A DNA stretch of 64,000 nucleotides. Origin: Chitinophaga flava. Its GTDB lineage: Bacteria > Bacteroidota > Bacteroidia > Chitinophagales > Chitinophagaceae. The stretch's first letter is position 1; each line of letters begins with the position of its first letter. This document shows, in pieces, positions 49,200 to 59,000 of this stretch. The position numbers were made by a program, and so were the translations under genes. The notes beneath the pieces are model-generated. The model saw nothing but the letters and a program-made list of their open reading frames with translations, was not told the DNA's origin and made no database searches. The stretch is taken from positions 372,001 to 436,000 of the forward strand of contig NZ_QFFJ01000002.1 of assembly GCF_003308995.1 (NCBI RefSeq), given 5' to 3'.

Positions 49200-52052
49200 A
49201 TGACACACCAGGAAGAACTGGAGCAGCTTTTGATCATGGAAAGGGAACAGGATATAGTACCTTTTCTGCAGAAATTATCACAGGAAGAAAGGACGAAGTT
49301 AAAACCTGCCTTATCCAAACTAGTGACCTTTTACACAGAAATAGTTCCAATAGCCAACAATAGCTGGCATACCAGAATAACCTCACGTCAGTCTGCCATG
49401 CTAACTATCGCGACTTTCGTTTGTTATGATAAAAAAGCTTTCCAGGCAACTTCTTTTCACTTTACACTTTTCCGGGAAAACCTGCTGGAAAAAATAGTTT
49501 CCTGGTATGTGCCCGACTGGTTCAATGAATGGATGCAGGAAATGGCTGAAAAAGAAATACTGCCGGGAAATGTAAAATATACCGCACTGATGGAACTGCA
49601 TGCTGGCGGGTTTCTGACGCTGACGGCCCCGCTGATCACCAGCAGACTGCCTGCAGCCATCTTTGTGAATGAAGGTAAAGGAACACATTACAGCCCCGAC
49701 GTATTGTTACAATATCCGGAAACGATGTCCGAACATTTCTGGTATCTCTTTGAATACCCATCCAATATACATTTCAGCGATCGGTGGCAAAATGTTGCCA
49801 ATAAAAAGAGTATAACAGAAGAGCCTAACTGGAAAGGTCTTATCCTACGGTATACCAGTGATGGAACAATCAACCGAATGCGTGTGCTGGCGGAATGCCT
49901 GAACACCGCCAACAGAGGCTTCAATAAGTTGCTGACAGGATGGTTTCTGGATCTGTTGATATCCCTGAAACCCACGCAGGAAGAACTACTACAGTTACAG
50001 CCGCAGTTACTCCTGGCCCTGGACTCGCCTCAAAGCAAGGCGGTGACCACAGCCCTGAGCTATCTCAAAATATTATCTGCTGAAAAAAAATTCGATCATC
50101 AGTCCTTCTTTGATCATCTTCCGCAAGTGATTGCTATGGATAAAAAATCCATGCTTGTTACCACTATCCAGATATTGGAAAAAGCCGGTAAACAACATCC
50201 GGAGATAAAGCAGCGGGCCTGTATAGAGCTTTGCCAGGCTTTTCTTTCCAAAGAAGAAGATACGCAGGCCAAAGCCGCCAAACTGATATTGCAATGGGGT
50301 GATAAAACATCTGCCGTTTTAAAAGAGCAGCTGGGCCAATACAGCAGCAGTATGCTGACAAGCACCCGCAACTCCCTGCAGGACTTTATGGACAGTGATA
50401 TGCAGATAGATACCATTGCCGCAGAAGTGATAACGGAACAATTACCACTTATAGGAGAACATAACCGCATCGGAACAGAAGACCTGGTATTCTTTGCCAG
50501 TCAGGCTTTTGAGAATAATGCCCCTCATCATATCGATCTGTTGCCGGCCATGTTGTTGTCTGCACAGGGAACGATCACCACAGACCTGTTGCTGCAGCTG
50601 GAACCGGCTTTTCAACGGGCTGCGGTTGTTTTTAAACGTCCGCCGGGTACTGCCGGTCTGCTGGACGTAACCATGTCGCTCTTTTTCCTTAACTACGGCA
50701 AATGCATGGCCGATACTAACGCAGACTATACCGCACGGCTAAACGAAGTTAAACAATCACAGCACTGGTGGCGTATGCGTCATGAACTGCCTGAGCTGGC
50801 AGACTGGAAAACTTCCCGTACAGAGAACGGCATTTATATACCCCACCGGAAATTGCTGGTGCTGGCACTGGACAAAATAAAGCGGGGAGATACTTTGCCT
50901 TTGTTGTCTACCCCTACGCATCAACCGGCATGGATAGATCCGGTAATACTGGTGCAGCGGCTGCAGCAATACCAGCAGCAACAGGCAGCGCCTGATATAC
51001 TGGACCTGCAGGTAGCTATTTCCCGTTGTGCTTTACAGGATACCAGCGAAGCGCTAACCCTTGTAAAACAGCTGCCGGAAGATGAATATAAACGGCTGCT
51101 GCTGTTTTTACTGGATGCGGAAGCTTTGCCTCAAGGGCCGTTTACCCTGGAAGCGGCATGGATGCAGGTCGGTCTTGTGAAAGCGCCGGAAACCATTTAT
51201 GATGCCTTTGCCGGTTTTTCGTATAACCGCTTGCCGAGAGAGATACTGACAGGCTGCTTTAAATGGGAGACGGCGAAAAAGCCTTACAAGGCGTACGGAA
51301 GATATAACCCCGAAACCCGCGATTATGACCGCTATTGGGCAGAAGAAACCGTGATGGAAATTACTTTTCCTGAAGCTGAAATACTGAATGGGCCCTCGCC
51401 ACTGTTGCAGGAATATCTGAACGGTGTAGGTAAATATATGTCTGTTTCCATTACTGATGTGGCCCGTATTTTACTCCTGGTACCGCATCATCCGGATGTA
51501 TTCCTTGCCCGTATTATGGCATCCTGTCAACGTTCTTCCGGTTACTATGAGGTACAGGAAACCGGTATGGTGATGCAGGGCATTCAGATGTTGCATGAAC
51601 TGGATATTCCTGTGTCTGATATGATGTATCTGTTTGTTGCCCTTAGTATACTGCATGGTGACAAGACGGTACGTAACTACTCCGCCGAATACTGGAACAG
51701 CCGTATCTCCGGCCGGATCAGCAGTCAGCGCCTGGGACAGACAATAGGCTTGCAGCAACGGGTGGCGTGGGCGCCAATGAAGCGGTTGACTGACCTGCTC
51801 AGTGCTAATATGCAGATCAGCCGGCAGCATAACGAAGCAATGGAAGTACTGCTGACAGCCTGTCTGGAGTGTTTTGAAGAAACGCCGGTAAAAGACCTGA
51901 AGAAACTGCTGGAAGTGTATAACGAAGTGCTGGCTTTGAACGGCAGTAATATCAGTAGCCCGGTGATTGCTCAGCTGCTGGCCACATGGCAGGGCAACGC
52001 CACGCTGAAGAAGACTGCCAAACAACTGCAGCAGCTGGTTACAAAGGAATAG
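49200..52052 (+). CDS. Large DUF6493-like helical-repeat protein
   Basis: 950 residues, mostly alpha-helical with HEAT-like repeat character in the first two thirds (e.g. QTIEKAGKQHPEIKQRACIELCQAFLSKEEDTQAKAAKLILQWG-like helix pairs around 330-375). The later part has the family-like YWAEETVMEITFPEAEIL and PKAPETIYDAF-type stretches. No catalytic motif is seen. It resembles DUF6493 proteins encoded next to SWIM-finger genes and is probably a scaffold or a regulator working with the upstream SWIM protein (24 bp gap). No signal peptide or membrane helix. The two genes have normal codon use for this genome, so recent transfer is not indicated. Confidence 0.75.
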   Translation: MTHQEELEQLLIMEREQDIVPFLQKLSQEERTKLKPALSKLVTFYTEIVPIANNSWHTRITSRQSAMLTIATFVCYDKKAFQATSFHFTLFRENLLEKIVSWYVPDWFNEWMQEMAEKEILPGNVKYTALMELHAGGFLTLTAPLITSRLPAAIFVNEGKGTHYSPDVLLQYPETMSEHFWYLFEYPSNIHFSDRWQNVANKKSITEEPNWKGLILRYTSDGTINRMRVLAECLNTANRGFNKLLTGWFLDLLISLKPTQEELLQLQPQLLLALDSPQSKAVTTALSYLKILSAEKKFDHQSFFDHLPQVIAMDKKSMLVTTIQILEKAGKQHPEIKQRACIELCQAFLSKEEDTQAKAAKLILQWGDKTSAVLKEQLGQYSSSMLTSTRNSLQDFMDSDMQIDTIAAEVITEQLPLIGEHNRIGTEDLVFFASQAFENNAPHHIDLLPAMLLSAQGTITTDLLLQLEPAFQRAAVVFKRPPGTAGLLDVTMSLFFLNYGKCMADTNADYTARLNEVKQSQHWWRMRHELPELADWKTSRTENGIYIPHRKLLVLALDKIKRGDTLPLLSTPTHQPAWIDPVILVQRLQQYQQQQAAPDILDLQVAISRCALQDTSEALTLVKQLPEDEYKRLLLFLLDAEALPQGPFTLEAAWMQVGLVKAPETIYDAFAGFSYNRLPREILTGCFKWETAKKPYKAYGRYNPETRDYDRYWAEETVMEITFPEAEILNGPSPLLQEYLNGVGKYMSVSITDVARILLLVPHHPDVFLARIMASCQRSSGYYEVQETGMVMQGIQMLHELDIPVSDMMYLFVALSILHGDKTVRNYSAEYWNSRISGRISSQRLGQTIGLQQRVAWAPMKRLTDLLSANMQISRQHNEAMEVLLTACLECFEETPVKDLKKLLEVYNEVLALNGSNISSPVIAQLLATWQGNATLKKTAKQLQQLVTKE

Positions 52053-52100
52053 ACCATTTTTTCTGTGTAATTTTAGAGAAGAAATACCAGACCTGATCTC

Positions 52101-53099
52101 ATGTCTCATGCCAAGAAGCTGATAGTAATTATACCGATGGAGGGTACCTCCCTGCTGGATGTTGCGGGGCCCTGTGATGTGTTTTCACAGGCCAGCAAGA
52201 TACTTCAGTCTGATCCCCTGCACGAAGATGAAGGGTATGAAATACTGTTGGCCTCGGCGGCAGATAGCGGTCATCTGAAAACAGGGAGTGGTGTGGAGCT
52301 GGTATGTCCGGTAGCAGCCACCGATCTGGACCGTCCGATTGATACTTTGCTGATTGCCGGCCTTGGGAAGGAATTCCTGGAGAACAGTCATCACGATTTT
52401 TACAAATGGTTACATAAGATATATCCCGGCCTGCGTCGTATAGGCTCTGTATGCATCGGAGCCTATGCGCTGGCAAGGGCAGGGATTCTGGACGGCCGGC
52501 GTGCCACCACCCACTGGCAGTACAGCCAGGATTTCCAGGAACAACACCCTGCTGTAAAGGTAGATACCAACCCTTTTTATACCTGTGACGGGAACGTATA
52601 TACGTCGGGCGGACTTGCCTCTGGTATAGATCTGGCACTGGCACTGCTGGAAGAAGATTATGGCCGGGAAATGGCTGCGCTGGTAGCAAAAAAAATGGTC
52701 ATCTACCTGAAAAGACCCGGCTACCAGTCACAATTTGGTGAGCTGCTGGACAATCATCAGCTGGCTCATACCATGGCCGGCAGGCTGCGTCCCTGGATGC
52801 TGCAGGAGCTGAACCAAGACCTGAGCGTGGAACGCCTGGCCGAACATATGAATATGAGTCCCCGCAATTTTGCCCGCGTTTTCCTGCGGGAAAGCGGTCT
52901 TACCCCCGCCAAATATGTGGAAAAACTGCGGGTGGAAACAGCCCGTAAATTCCTTGAAGAAAGCGACTTCAGTATGGAACAGATCGCAGAAAAATGTGGC
53001 CTCGGCGGCATGGTGTCCATGCGACGGGTATTTCTCAGACATCTCTCCGTTTCCCCCAGCGATTATCGCCGCACTTTCCGTACTGCCCTGCATACTTAA
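52101..53099 (+). CDS. GlxA-type AraC-family regulator with DJ-1/PfpI domain
   Basis: 332 residues. The N-terminal DJ-1/PfpI-like domain (~5-190) shows the nucleophile-elbow region SVCIGAYALARAGILDGRRATTHW, with Cys in the elbow position. The C-terminal AraC helix-turn-helix pair (~230-330) reads LSVERLAEHMNMSPRNFARVFLRESGLTPAKYVEKLRVETARKFLEESDFSMEQIAEKCGLGGMVSMRRVF. Members regulate amine, arginine or glycine-betaine catabolism; the ligand here is unknown. It begins 48 bp after the DUF6493 gene and could be in the same transcript. The gap after it contains the gap promoter. Confidence 0.93.
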   Translation: MSHAKKLIVIIPMEGTSLLDVAGPCDVFSQASKILQSDPLHEDEGYEILLASAADSGHLKTGSGVELVCPVAATDLDRPIDTLLIAGLGKEFLENSHHDFYKWLHKIYPGLRRIGSVCIGAYALARAGILDGRRATTHWQYSQDFQEQHPAVKVDTNPFYTCDGNVYTSGGLASGIDLALALLEEDYGREMAALVAKKMVIYLKRPGYQSQFGELLDNHQLAHTMAGRLRPWMLQELNQDLSVERLAEHMNMSPRNFARVFLRESGLTPAKYVEKLRVETARKFLEESDFSMEQIAEKCGLGGMVSMRRVFLRHLSVSPSDYRRTFRTALHT

Positions 53100-53129
53100 T
53101 GCTTGGCAGAAATTGTATATTTTTCGTCA

Positions 53130-53160
53130 TTTGAGACAAGAAGTTGCCAGGGTACTTTTG
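53130..53160 (+). promoter_or_regulatory. Consensus promoter of gap
   Basis: TTTG (53130-53133), exactly 19 bp, then TACTTTTG (53153-53160): a perfect consensus. The leader is about 20 nt, as expected for a strongly expressed glycolytic gene. Confidence 0.87.
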
Positions 53161-53186
53161 TAGTGTAACCAAAATTGTTCAAAACG

Positions 53187-54191
53187 ATGAAAATAGCTAT
53201 CAACGGATTTGGCCGTATCGGAAGGATGACGTTACGGGCATTGCAACATAAAAACGCAGAAGTAGTGGCCATCAATGACCTCATGTCTGCTGATATCCTG
53301 GCCCACCTTTTCAAATATGATACAGCACATGGTAAATACCCCGGTACCGTTACACATACAAACACCCACCTGATCGTTGACGGAAAAGAGATCCTGCTTA
53401 CCAATGAAAAAGATCCTGCCAACCTGCCCTGGAAACAGCTGGATGTAGACATAGTTATTGAATCTACCGGCAGGTTCACCCATCGTGACCAGGCCCAGGC
53501 CCATATCCGTGCCGGTGCCCGTAAAGTGCTGATCACCGCACCCGCTTCCGGAGGCGTAAAAACTATTGTACAGGGCGTAAATGATAATATCATCACCGCG
53601 GAAGATGAAATATTATCTACTGCTTCCTGTACTACCAACTGCATTGCTGTGCCATTATTTCTGCTCGATAAAGAACTGGGTATTGAATCCGGTTTCATGA
53701 GCACTGTACATGCTTTCACGATGGACCAAATGCTGCAGGACGGACCACATAAAGATTTCAGAAGGGCAAGAGCGGCCACCCAGTCTATCATCCCTACCAC
53801 CACCGGCGCAGCCAAAGCCATCGGGGATGTGTTACCTGATCTCAAAGGAAAGCTGGACGGCGTTTCCTACCGTGTACCTGTGATAGATGCCTCTATTGCA
53901 GAGCTTACCCTCACCGTGAAAAAAACTACTACAGCAGCAGCTGTCAATGAATTGCTGAAACAGGCCGCAGCCAACGATCTGAAAGGCATACTGGAATATA
54001 CCGAAGAACCTTTTGTTTCAGCAGATTTATTAGGCAATACACATTCCTCCATCATAGATGGTACATTGACCAGAGTAATTGGTAACCTTGTGAAAGTGGT
54101 AGCCTGGTATGATAATGAAGTGGGTATATCTAATAGAATAGCAACTATGATGGCTATGATGAAAACTGATGCTCCTGATTTAGGTAGATAA
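53187..54191 (+). CDS. gap: Glyceraldehyde-3-phosphate dehydrogenase, type I
   Basis: 334 residues from ATG 53187; an in-frame upstream start is not needed, since the protein must begin MKIAINGFGRIGR. The NAD-binding Rossmann fold has NDL at 30-32 with Asp31, favouring NAD over NADP. The active site is Cys148 in STASCTTNC with His175 (STVHAFTMDQ), and the C-terminus reads WYDNEVGISNRI. It catalyses phosphorylating oxidation of glyceraldehyde 3-phosphate to 1,3-bisphosphoglycerate in glycolysis. It is monocistronic, with its own perfect promoter and a strong terminator. Confidence 0.97.
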   Translation: MKIAINGFGRIGRMTLRALQHKNAEVVAINDLMSADILAHLFKYDTAHGKYPGTVTHTNTHLIVDGKEILLTNEKDPANLPWKQLDVDIVIESTGRFTHRDQAQAHIRAGARKVLITAPASGGVKTIVQGVNDNIITAEDEILSTASCTTNCIAVPLFLLDKELGIESGFMSTVHAFTMDQMLQDGPHKDFRRARAATQSIIPTTTGAAKAIGDVLPDLKGKLDGVSYRVPVIDASIAELTLTVKKTTTAAAVNELLKQAAANDLKGILEYTEEPFVSADLLGNTHSSIIDGTLTRVIGNLVKVVAWYDNEVGISNRIATMMAMMKTDAPDLGR

Positions 54192-54221
54192 GAGCGGATT
54201 GATAATATTTTTGATAAAATA

Positions 54222-54257
54222 AAAACACCCATTGATTTTGATATCAATGGGTGTTTT
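54222..54257. terminator. Bidirectional terminator between gap and the SusD gene
   Basis: A 15-bp stem, AAAACACCCATTGAT (54222-54236) with ATCAATGGGTGTTTT (54243-54257), has a 6-nt loop. It serves gap (+) and the minus-strand sus operon. Confidence 0.95.
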
Positions 54258-54329
54258 ATTTGTTGCATTATTCTTTTATTCAATCTTCCAACATCAGGAG
54301 CATCAGAAAAATCAGATGCATCACAGTTG

Positions 54330-56069
54330 TTATTGATAATTATAGTTATCCCAGTAAGGCAATACCCCTCTTTTATCCGCTGGTACCCAGAAGATAGGTG
54401 AGGTGGTATTGTTCTCTCCGGCTACTTTGGAGAAGTTGTCCGGATTGTTGGTGAGTTCTATAGTAGGGTAGTGTACTCTTTCCGGCATGGGTTTCCATAC
54501 GGAGCTATGCCAGGTGAATGGCTCGAGTTTGGGGTGACGGGTTCTTCTCAGTTCGGCCCACAGTTCGTATGGTTGCAACAGATTGAGGTGGATGTATTTC
54601 TGCTGCATGAGTATTTCCATTTTATCATCCAGTGTGGCCGCAGCTGTGAACTGTGCTTTGATCTTTTCTCCCCATGCGTCGATAACAGCGCCTGTTGGCC
54701 TGTTGGGATACAGGAGAGAATCGATAGTACCTCTTTCGTAGGTGCTGAGCTGGTTGATAGTATACCAGAAATTGATGGAGTGCACAACTTCATCTTTGAT
54801 ATGTTCTTCCGCAACTTTGCCGGTATTTCCCAGATTTTTTAATGCGATCTCAGCGAGCAGGAGGTCTACTTCACCCTGTGAAACCATGTACACCGGCATG
54901 TTTTCATTGCGGTGGAAAGTAGCATGGTTGTAAGTGGATTTAGTATTCCGTTCAAGGCTGAGTTTAATATTATCTGCATACGCATAATACTTCTGGCCGC
55001 TGTTGTAAAGTGCGGTCTGTTCTTCTATATTGGCAGAAACACCGCGATAGTCTTTGAATTTGGTAGGCATGGCCAGTACGGGCAGGCGTGGATCATCGAT
55101 GCCTGGCTGATAGGTGGAGTCACCGTAGTTCAGCCGCTTCATGATGATGTTGGGGATGAAGGAGGCATAAGTGTTTTCATAAAGTCCACGCTGCCAGGTG
55201 CCACCACCCAATACATCTATCTTGTACCACATTGCCCAGTTCAGATCTGCGGCAGGCAAGGGTTTGCCCAGTGCTTCCTGGATCAGTGGTTTAGCAAAAG
55301 TTTCGTCTACACCAGCCATGCGCACCAGCAGTTTCAGGCGGGTGAAGTTGATAAAGGCGATCCATTTGTTGATATCACCTTTAAATGCATAGTCCTGCTG
55401 ACGGAAAATAGTTTTTGCCGGGTCAGACATCTGGTTGAATGCATTAGGCAGATCATTTACCAGTGTTCCCAGGTCTTTGATGATAGATACGTATACCTGT
55501 TTCGCATCATCATATTTTGGGAAGAGGTGCTGTGTGCCGCCTTTTACACCCTGGAAGGCATCAAAGTAGGGAATGGAATTAAAGAAGTCCACCAGTTTGC
55601 CGCACTGATACAGCTTTACAAAAGTGGCCAGTTTAAGGTATACATCTCCATCTGCTTTCATTTGTCCGGATCTCAGTTCTACAGAGTCTTTGATCACTTC
55701 GTAGTTTTTCAGTTTGGTATAACTGTTTTCGAAGAAAGACTGTTGGGAGATCGGCGTATCATCAAAGCCGTTGCCGCTTACCAGATCGTTGTAGCTGCCA
55801 AACCAGTCGTACCGGTAAGAAATATAACGCTGAGCTACCTGTTCGTAGCCGGTGATACCGGTACCGGGGTTCATCAGGTAATACCATTCTCCGTAATCCT
55901 GTACAAAAATTTTATTGTTGGTGATCAGTTGTGTGAACAGGCCTGGGATGACATCGGTAACGTTGGCATTGAGCTTGTCCGGATCATAAAATCTGCTCTC
56001 CACATCTTTTTTGCAGGCGGTGAGACCAGTGAAGGCCATCAGTGCTATATATAAGTATGATTTTTTCAT
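54330..56069 (-). CDS. SusD/RagB family lipoprotein
   Basis: 579 residues. The signal peptide MKKSYLYIALMAFTGLTAC has its lipobox cysteine at 19, followed by KKDVE. SusD-type features are the TPR-like helices, the QGEVDLLLAEIALKNLG segment, and the closing WELRRTRHPKLEPF and YPTIELTNN blocks. It should be a surface lipoprotein forming the lid of the SusC barrel encoded 17 bp upstream. It is the last gene of the sigma-antisigma-SusC-SusD operon and converges on gap. The ligand is unknown; no glycosidase or peptidase is associated. Confidence 0.94.
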   Translation of the reverse strand: MKKSYLYIALMAFTGLTACKKDVESRFYDPDKLNANVTDVIPGLFTQLITNNKIFVQDYGEWYYLMNPGTGITGYEQVAQRYISYRYDWFGSYNDLVSGNGFDDTPISQQSFFENSYTKLKNYEVIKDSVELRSGQMKADGDVYLKLATFVKLYQCGKLVDFFNSIPYFDAFQGVKGGTQHLFPKYDDAKQVYVSIIKDLGTLVNDLPNAFNQMSDPAKTIFRQQDYAFKGDINKWIAFINFTRLKLLVRMAGVDETFAKPLIQEALGKPLPAADLNWAMWYKIDVLGGGTWQRGLYENTYASFIPNIIMKRLNYGDSTYQPGIDDPRLPVLAMPTKFKDYRGVSANIEEQTALYNSGQKYYAYADNIKLSLERNTKSTYNHATFHRNENMPVYMVSQGEVDLLLAEIALKNLGNTGKVAEEHIKDEVVHSINFWYTINQLSTYERGTIDSLLYPNRPTGAVIDAWGEKIKAQFTAAATLDDKMEILMQQKYIHLNLLQPYELWAELRRTRHPKLEPFTWHSSVWKPMPERVHYPTIELTNNPDNFSKVAGENNTTSPIFWVPADKRGVLPYWDNYNYQ

Positions 56070-56086
56070 GTTTGTCCATTTAATCG

Positions 56087-59000
56087 TTAGAAAGCTACAT
56101 TCAGCCCTAAGGAGTAGGTCCGTTGTGTGGGGTAGATGGTATTTTCCACGTAGGTATCGGCACCCAGTGCACCTTCCGGATCTATGTTAGGAATGGATTT
56201 GTAGAGGTAAAACAGGTTACGGGCAGCTGCGGTCAGAGTAAGACGTTGCAGCTTCATACGTTTTACCAGGTTGCGTGGTACTTCGTATGACAATGCTACT
56301 TCTCTCACTTTTACGTAGTTGTTTTTATACAAACGGTCTGGCGGGAAAGAGGTAGCCAGGTCGTTGGCATAGCTCATGTAGTAGGAGGAAGCATTGGTCA
56401 TCTGGGTGTTGGGTACAGATTTGCCACTGGCATCCTGCATTACGCCAGGGAGAATGATACCGTCGTGATATACTTTACCGTCGCGGGAGGCAGCAGGAGC
56501 GGGATTGTTATGCTGCCAGGCTACCTGATTGCCGGAGGCATCGAGGTAATAGGCGAGGCCGCCATGCGCTTCGTCTCTGTATTGCAGGGTACTTTCCAGC
56601 TGGCCTACACCGGTAAGGCGGTTGTTGGTATAGGAGAAGATAGTACCGCCAGATTTATAGTCGAGACCTATGCGGAGGTTGAAGTTTTTGTAATTAAAAT
56701 CGGAGATGATACCACCATAAAATTTAGGCATGATGTTACCAGCAGCGATTGTTTTCTGGTTGTTGAGTGAATACATACCGTTGGAGCCGACAATCTTGTT
56801 ACCGGCATCGTCGCGGAGGTAGTCGTACATCATAATATCACCGTAGGGGCGTCCTTCATCTGCGTGGATAGATGCAGCGGAGCCGTTGATCAGGTTGGAG
56901 ATGGGGTTGTTGACAACGCCGGGATAGAGTTTTACGACTTTAGAACCCTGGCTGGCGGCGTTGAGGGTGATATCCCATCTGTAGTTTTTACCCATGAGTG
57001 GTGTACCGGTAAGACCCAGTTCGAGGCCCCATGCCTTCACGTCGCCTACGTTTATTTTCAGCCCTGTGGAGCTGGAAGCAGGAGAGATCGGGAGGTTAAA
57101 GATCTGGTTATAACGGTGATTGCTATACGCAGAGAAGTCGATGGTCAGGCGGTTATTCCTGAAGAAGGAGTTGTTGATACCGATTTCGAATTCTCTTTTG
57201 CGCTCGGGTTTGAGGGCACCGGGAAGGATGGCTTCGGGCGGTGTGATAGAGAGCGCAGTAGTGCCGGACAGACGGGTGAAGCTGTAGAGGTTGTTGGCGA
57301 AGTAACGGTTGGTACCATTACCTACATCGGCCCATGACAGGCGCAGTGTACCGCTGTTCATGCCAGGTACGGTGAAACGTTCGGTATAGTTCCAGTTGAG
57401 GGCTACACCCGGGTAGAAATATCTGTTATTTGCCGGAGGCAGGGTAGAGTTCCAGTCCATGCGGCCCTGCATTTCCAGGGTCAGTTCACTTTTCCAGGAG
57501 ATAGAGGCAGAAGCTAACCAGCTATAGAGTACGTCGTTACCTCTTCTGAAGTTTCTGATCTTATCCAGATTGGCGGCAGAAGCTGTACCGGCTTCATTGT
57601 TGAAGGAGTAGAGGTCTGCGAAGTTGAGGCCACCAACGACGTTGCTACCGATATAATCAGAGGAACGTAAGCGGTAGGCGCCACCGGTATAGGCAAAAAG
57701 GTGCAGTTGGTCTGACATGAAGGAGCGGTTGTAGTTCAACAGCGCCTGATAGGTTTGTACCGTAGCATTTTCCTTGGCTACACCAAAACCGCCACCAGCA
57801 ACGCTGGGTAATACTCTGGTCACACTTTTTTCGGTGGTATAGGTGGTATTATCATAGTCCAGACCTGCCTGACCTACGAGGAAGAGGTGTTTGGTAAAGT
57901 TGAGGGTAGCTTTGACAGAGGTGATCATATGTACCTTGTCATCTTTCAGGGAGTTCTGGGAACGGTCCCAGAGGAAGCCGCCGAGGTTGGAGAAAGCGGT
58001 AGGAACGCCTGCATTGGAAAGATCGCGTTTATAACCGGTTTCGTCGGTATAGAACGGGTAGATACGGTTATAGTCGTAATCCAGCGGCAGACCCCATGCG
58101 ACGGAACCATCGTTTGAACCGCGGCGGTTCATGCTGGTAATGTTGTAGATGTTGGATATAACTTCGAAGCTGGCGAGGTTGGAGGCTTTGATATTACCAT
58201 TGAAGCTGAAGGTATTTCTTTTCTGCCAGGAGTTATCACCGCTGATATCCTTATAGTAGTAGTTGGTATAGGAAGCGCGGACACTGCCTTTATCGTTGCT
58301 GCCGGCGATGGCCACGTTGCCGGTGGTAGAGTGTCCGGTCTTGAAGAGAGACAGGAAGTTGTTGTTGTGCGGTGAGTTTTTAACCATCGCACTGTCATAG
58401 AACATTACATCAGCGCCGTCGAATTTAGGACCGAAGCTGAAACGTTTGTTGGGGATAGTACGGACTTGTTTACCGTTGATAGTAGCGTAGGTGGTATCAT
58501 AAATATTATCACCGAGGCCATATTGGTTTTGCAGTTTCAGGTAAGATACCGGTTGTTCTGCTGTGTATTGGATAGAACCTGTCATACCCATGCCGGTGGT
58601 ATTACGGCCGCTTTTGGTGGTGATGAGTACCACGCCGTTGGCAGCATCACTGCCATACAGTACGGTTGCTTTCGCGCCTTTGAGGATGACCATTGATTCG
58701 ATATCGGCCGGGTTGATATCGTTGATACCGGCGCCATAGTCGAAGCCCTGGCCTGTAGTACCGCCAATGGATGTTTTACGGTCGCTGAGGATAACACCGT
58801 CTACTACGAACATCGGACGGATGTTCTGATCGGGGTTCATACTGGCGGCGCCGCGGATATTAATTTTGATACCTCCCTGCGGACCGGCGGCGCCCATGTT
58901 CACACCTACGCCGGCAGCTTTACCGTAGAGGGCGAGGAATGGGTTCATGGTAGCACCGGCTTTAGTGAGTTCTTCTCCTTTGATGGTGCTGATAGCATAG

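Noticed and set aside
54912..56054. 380-codon open frame antisense to the SusD gene
   Set aside because: It lies wholly opposite a strongly supported SusD gene, has no domain signature and arises from codon bias of the real strand.
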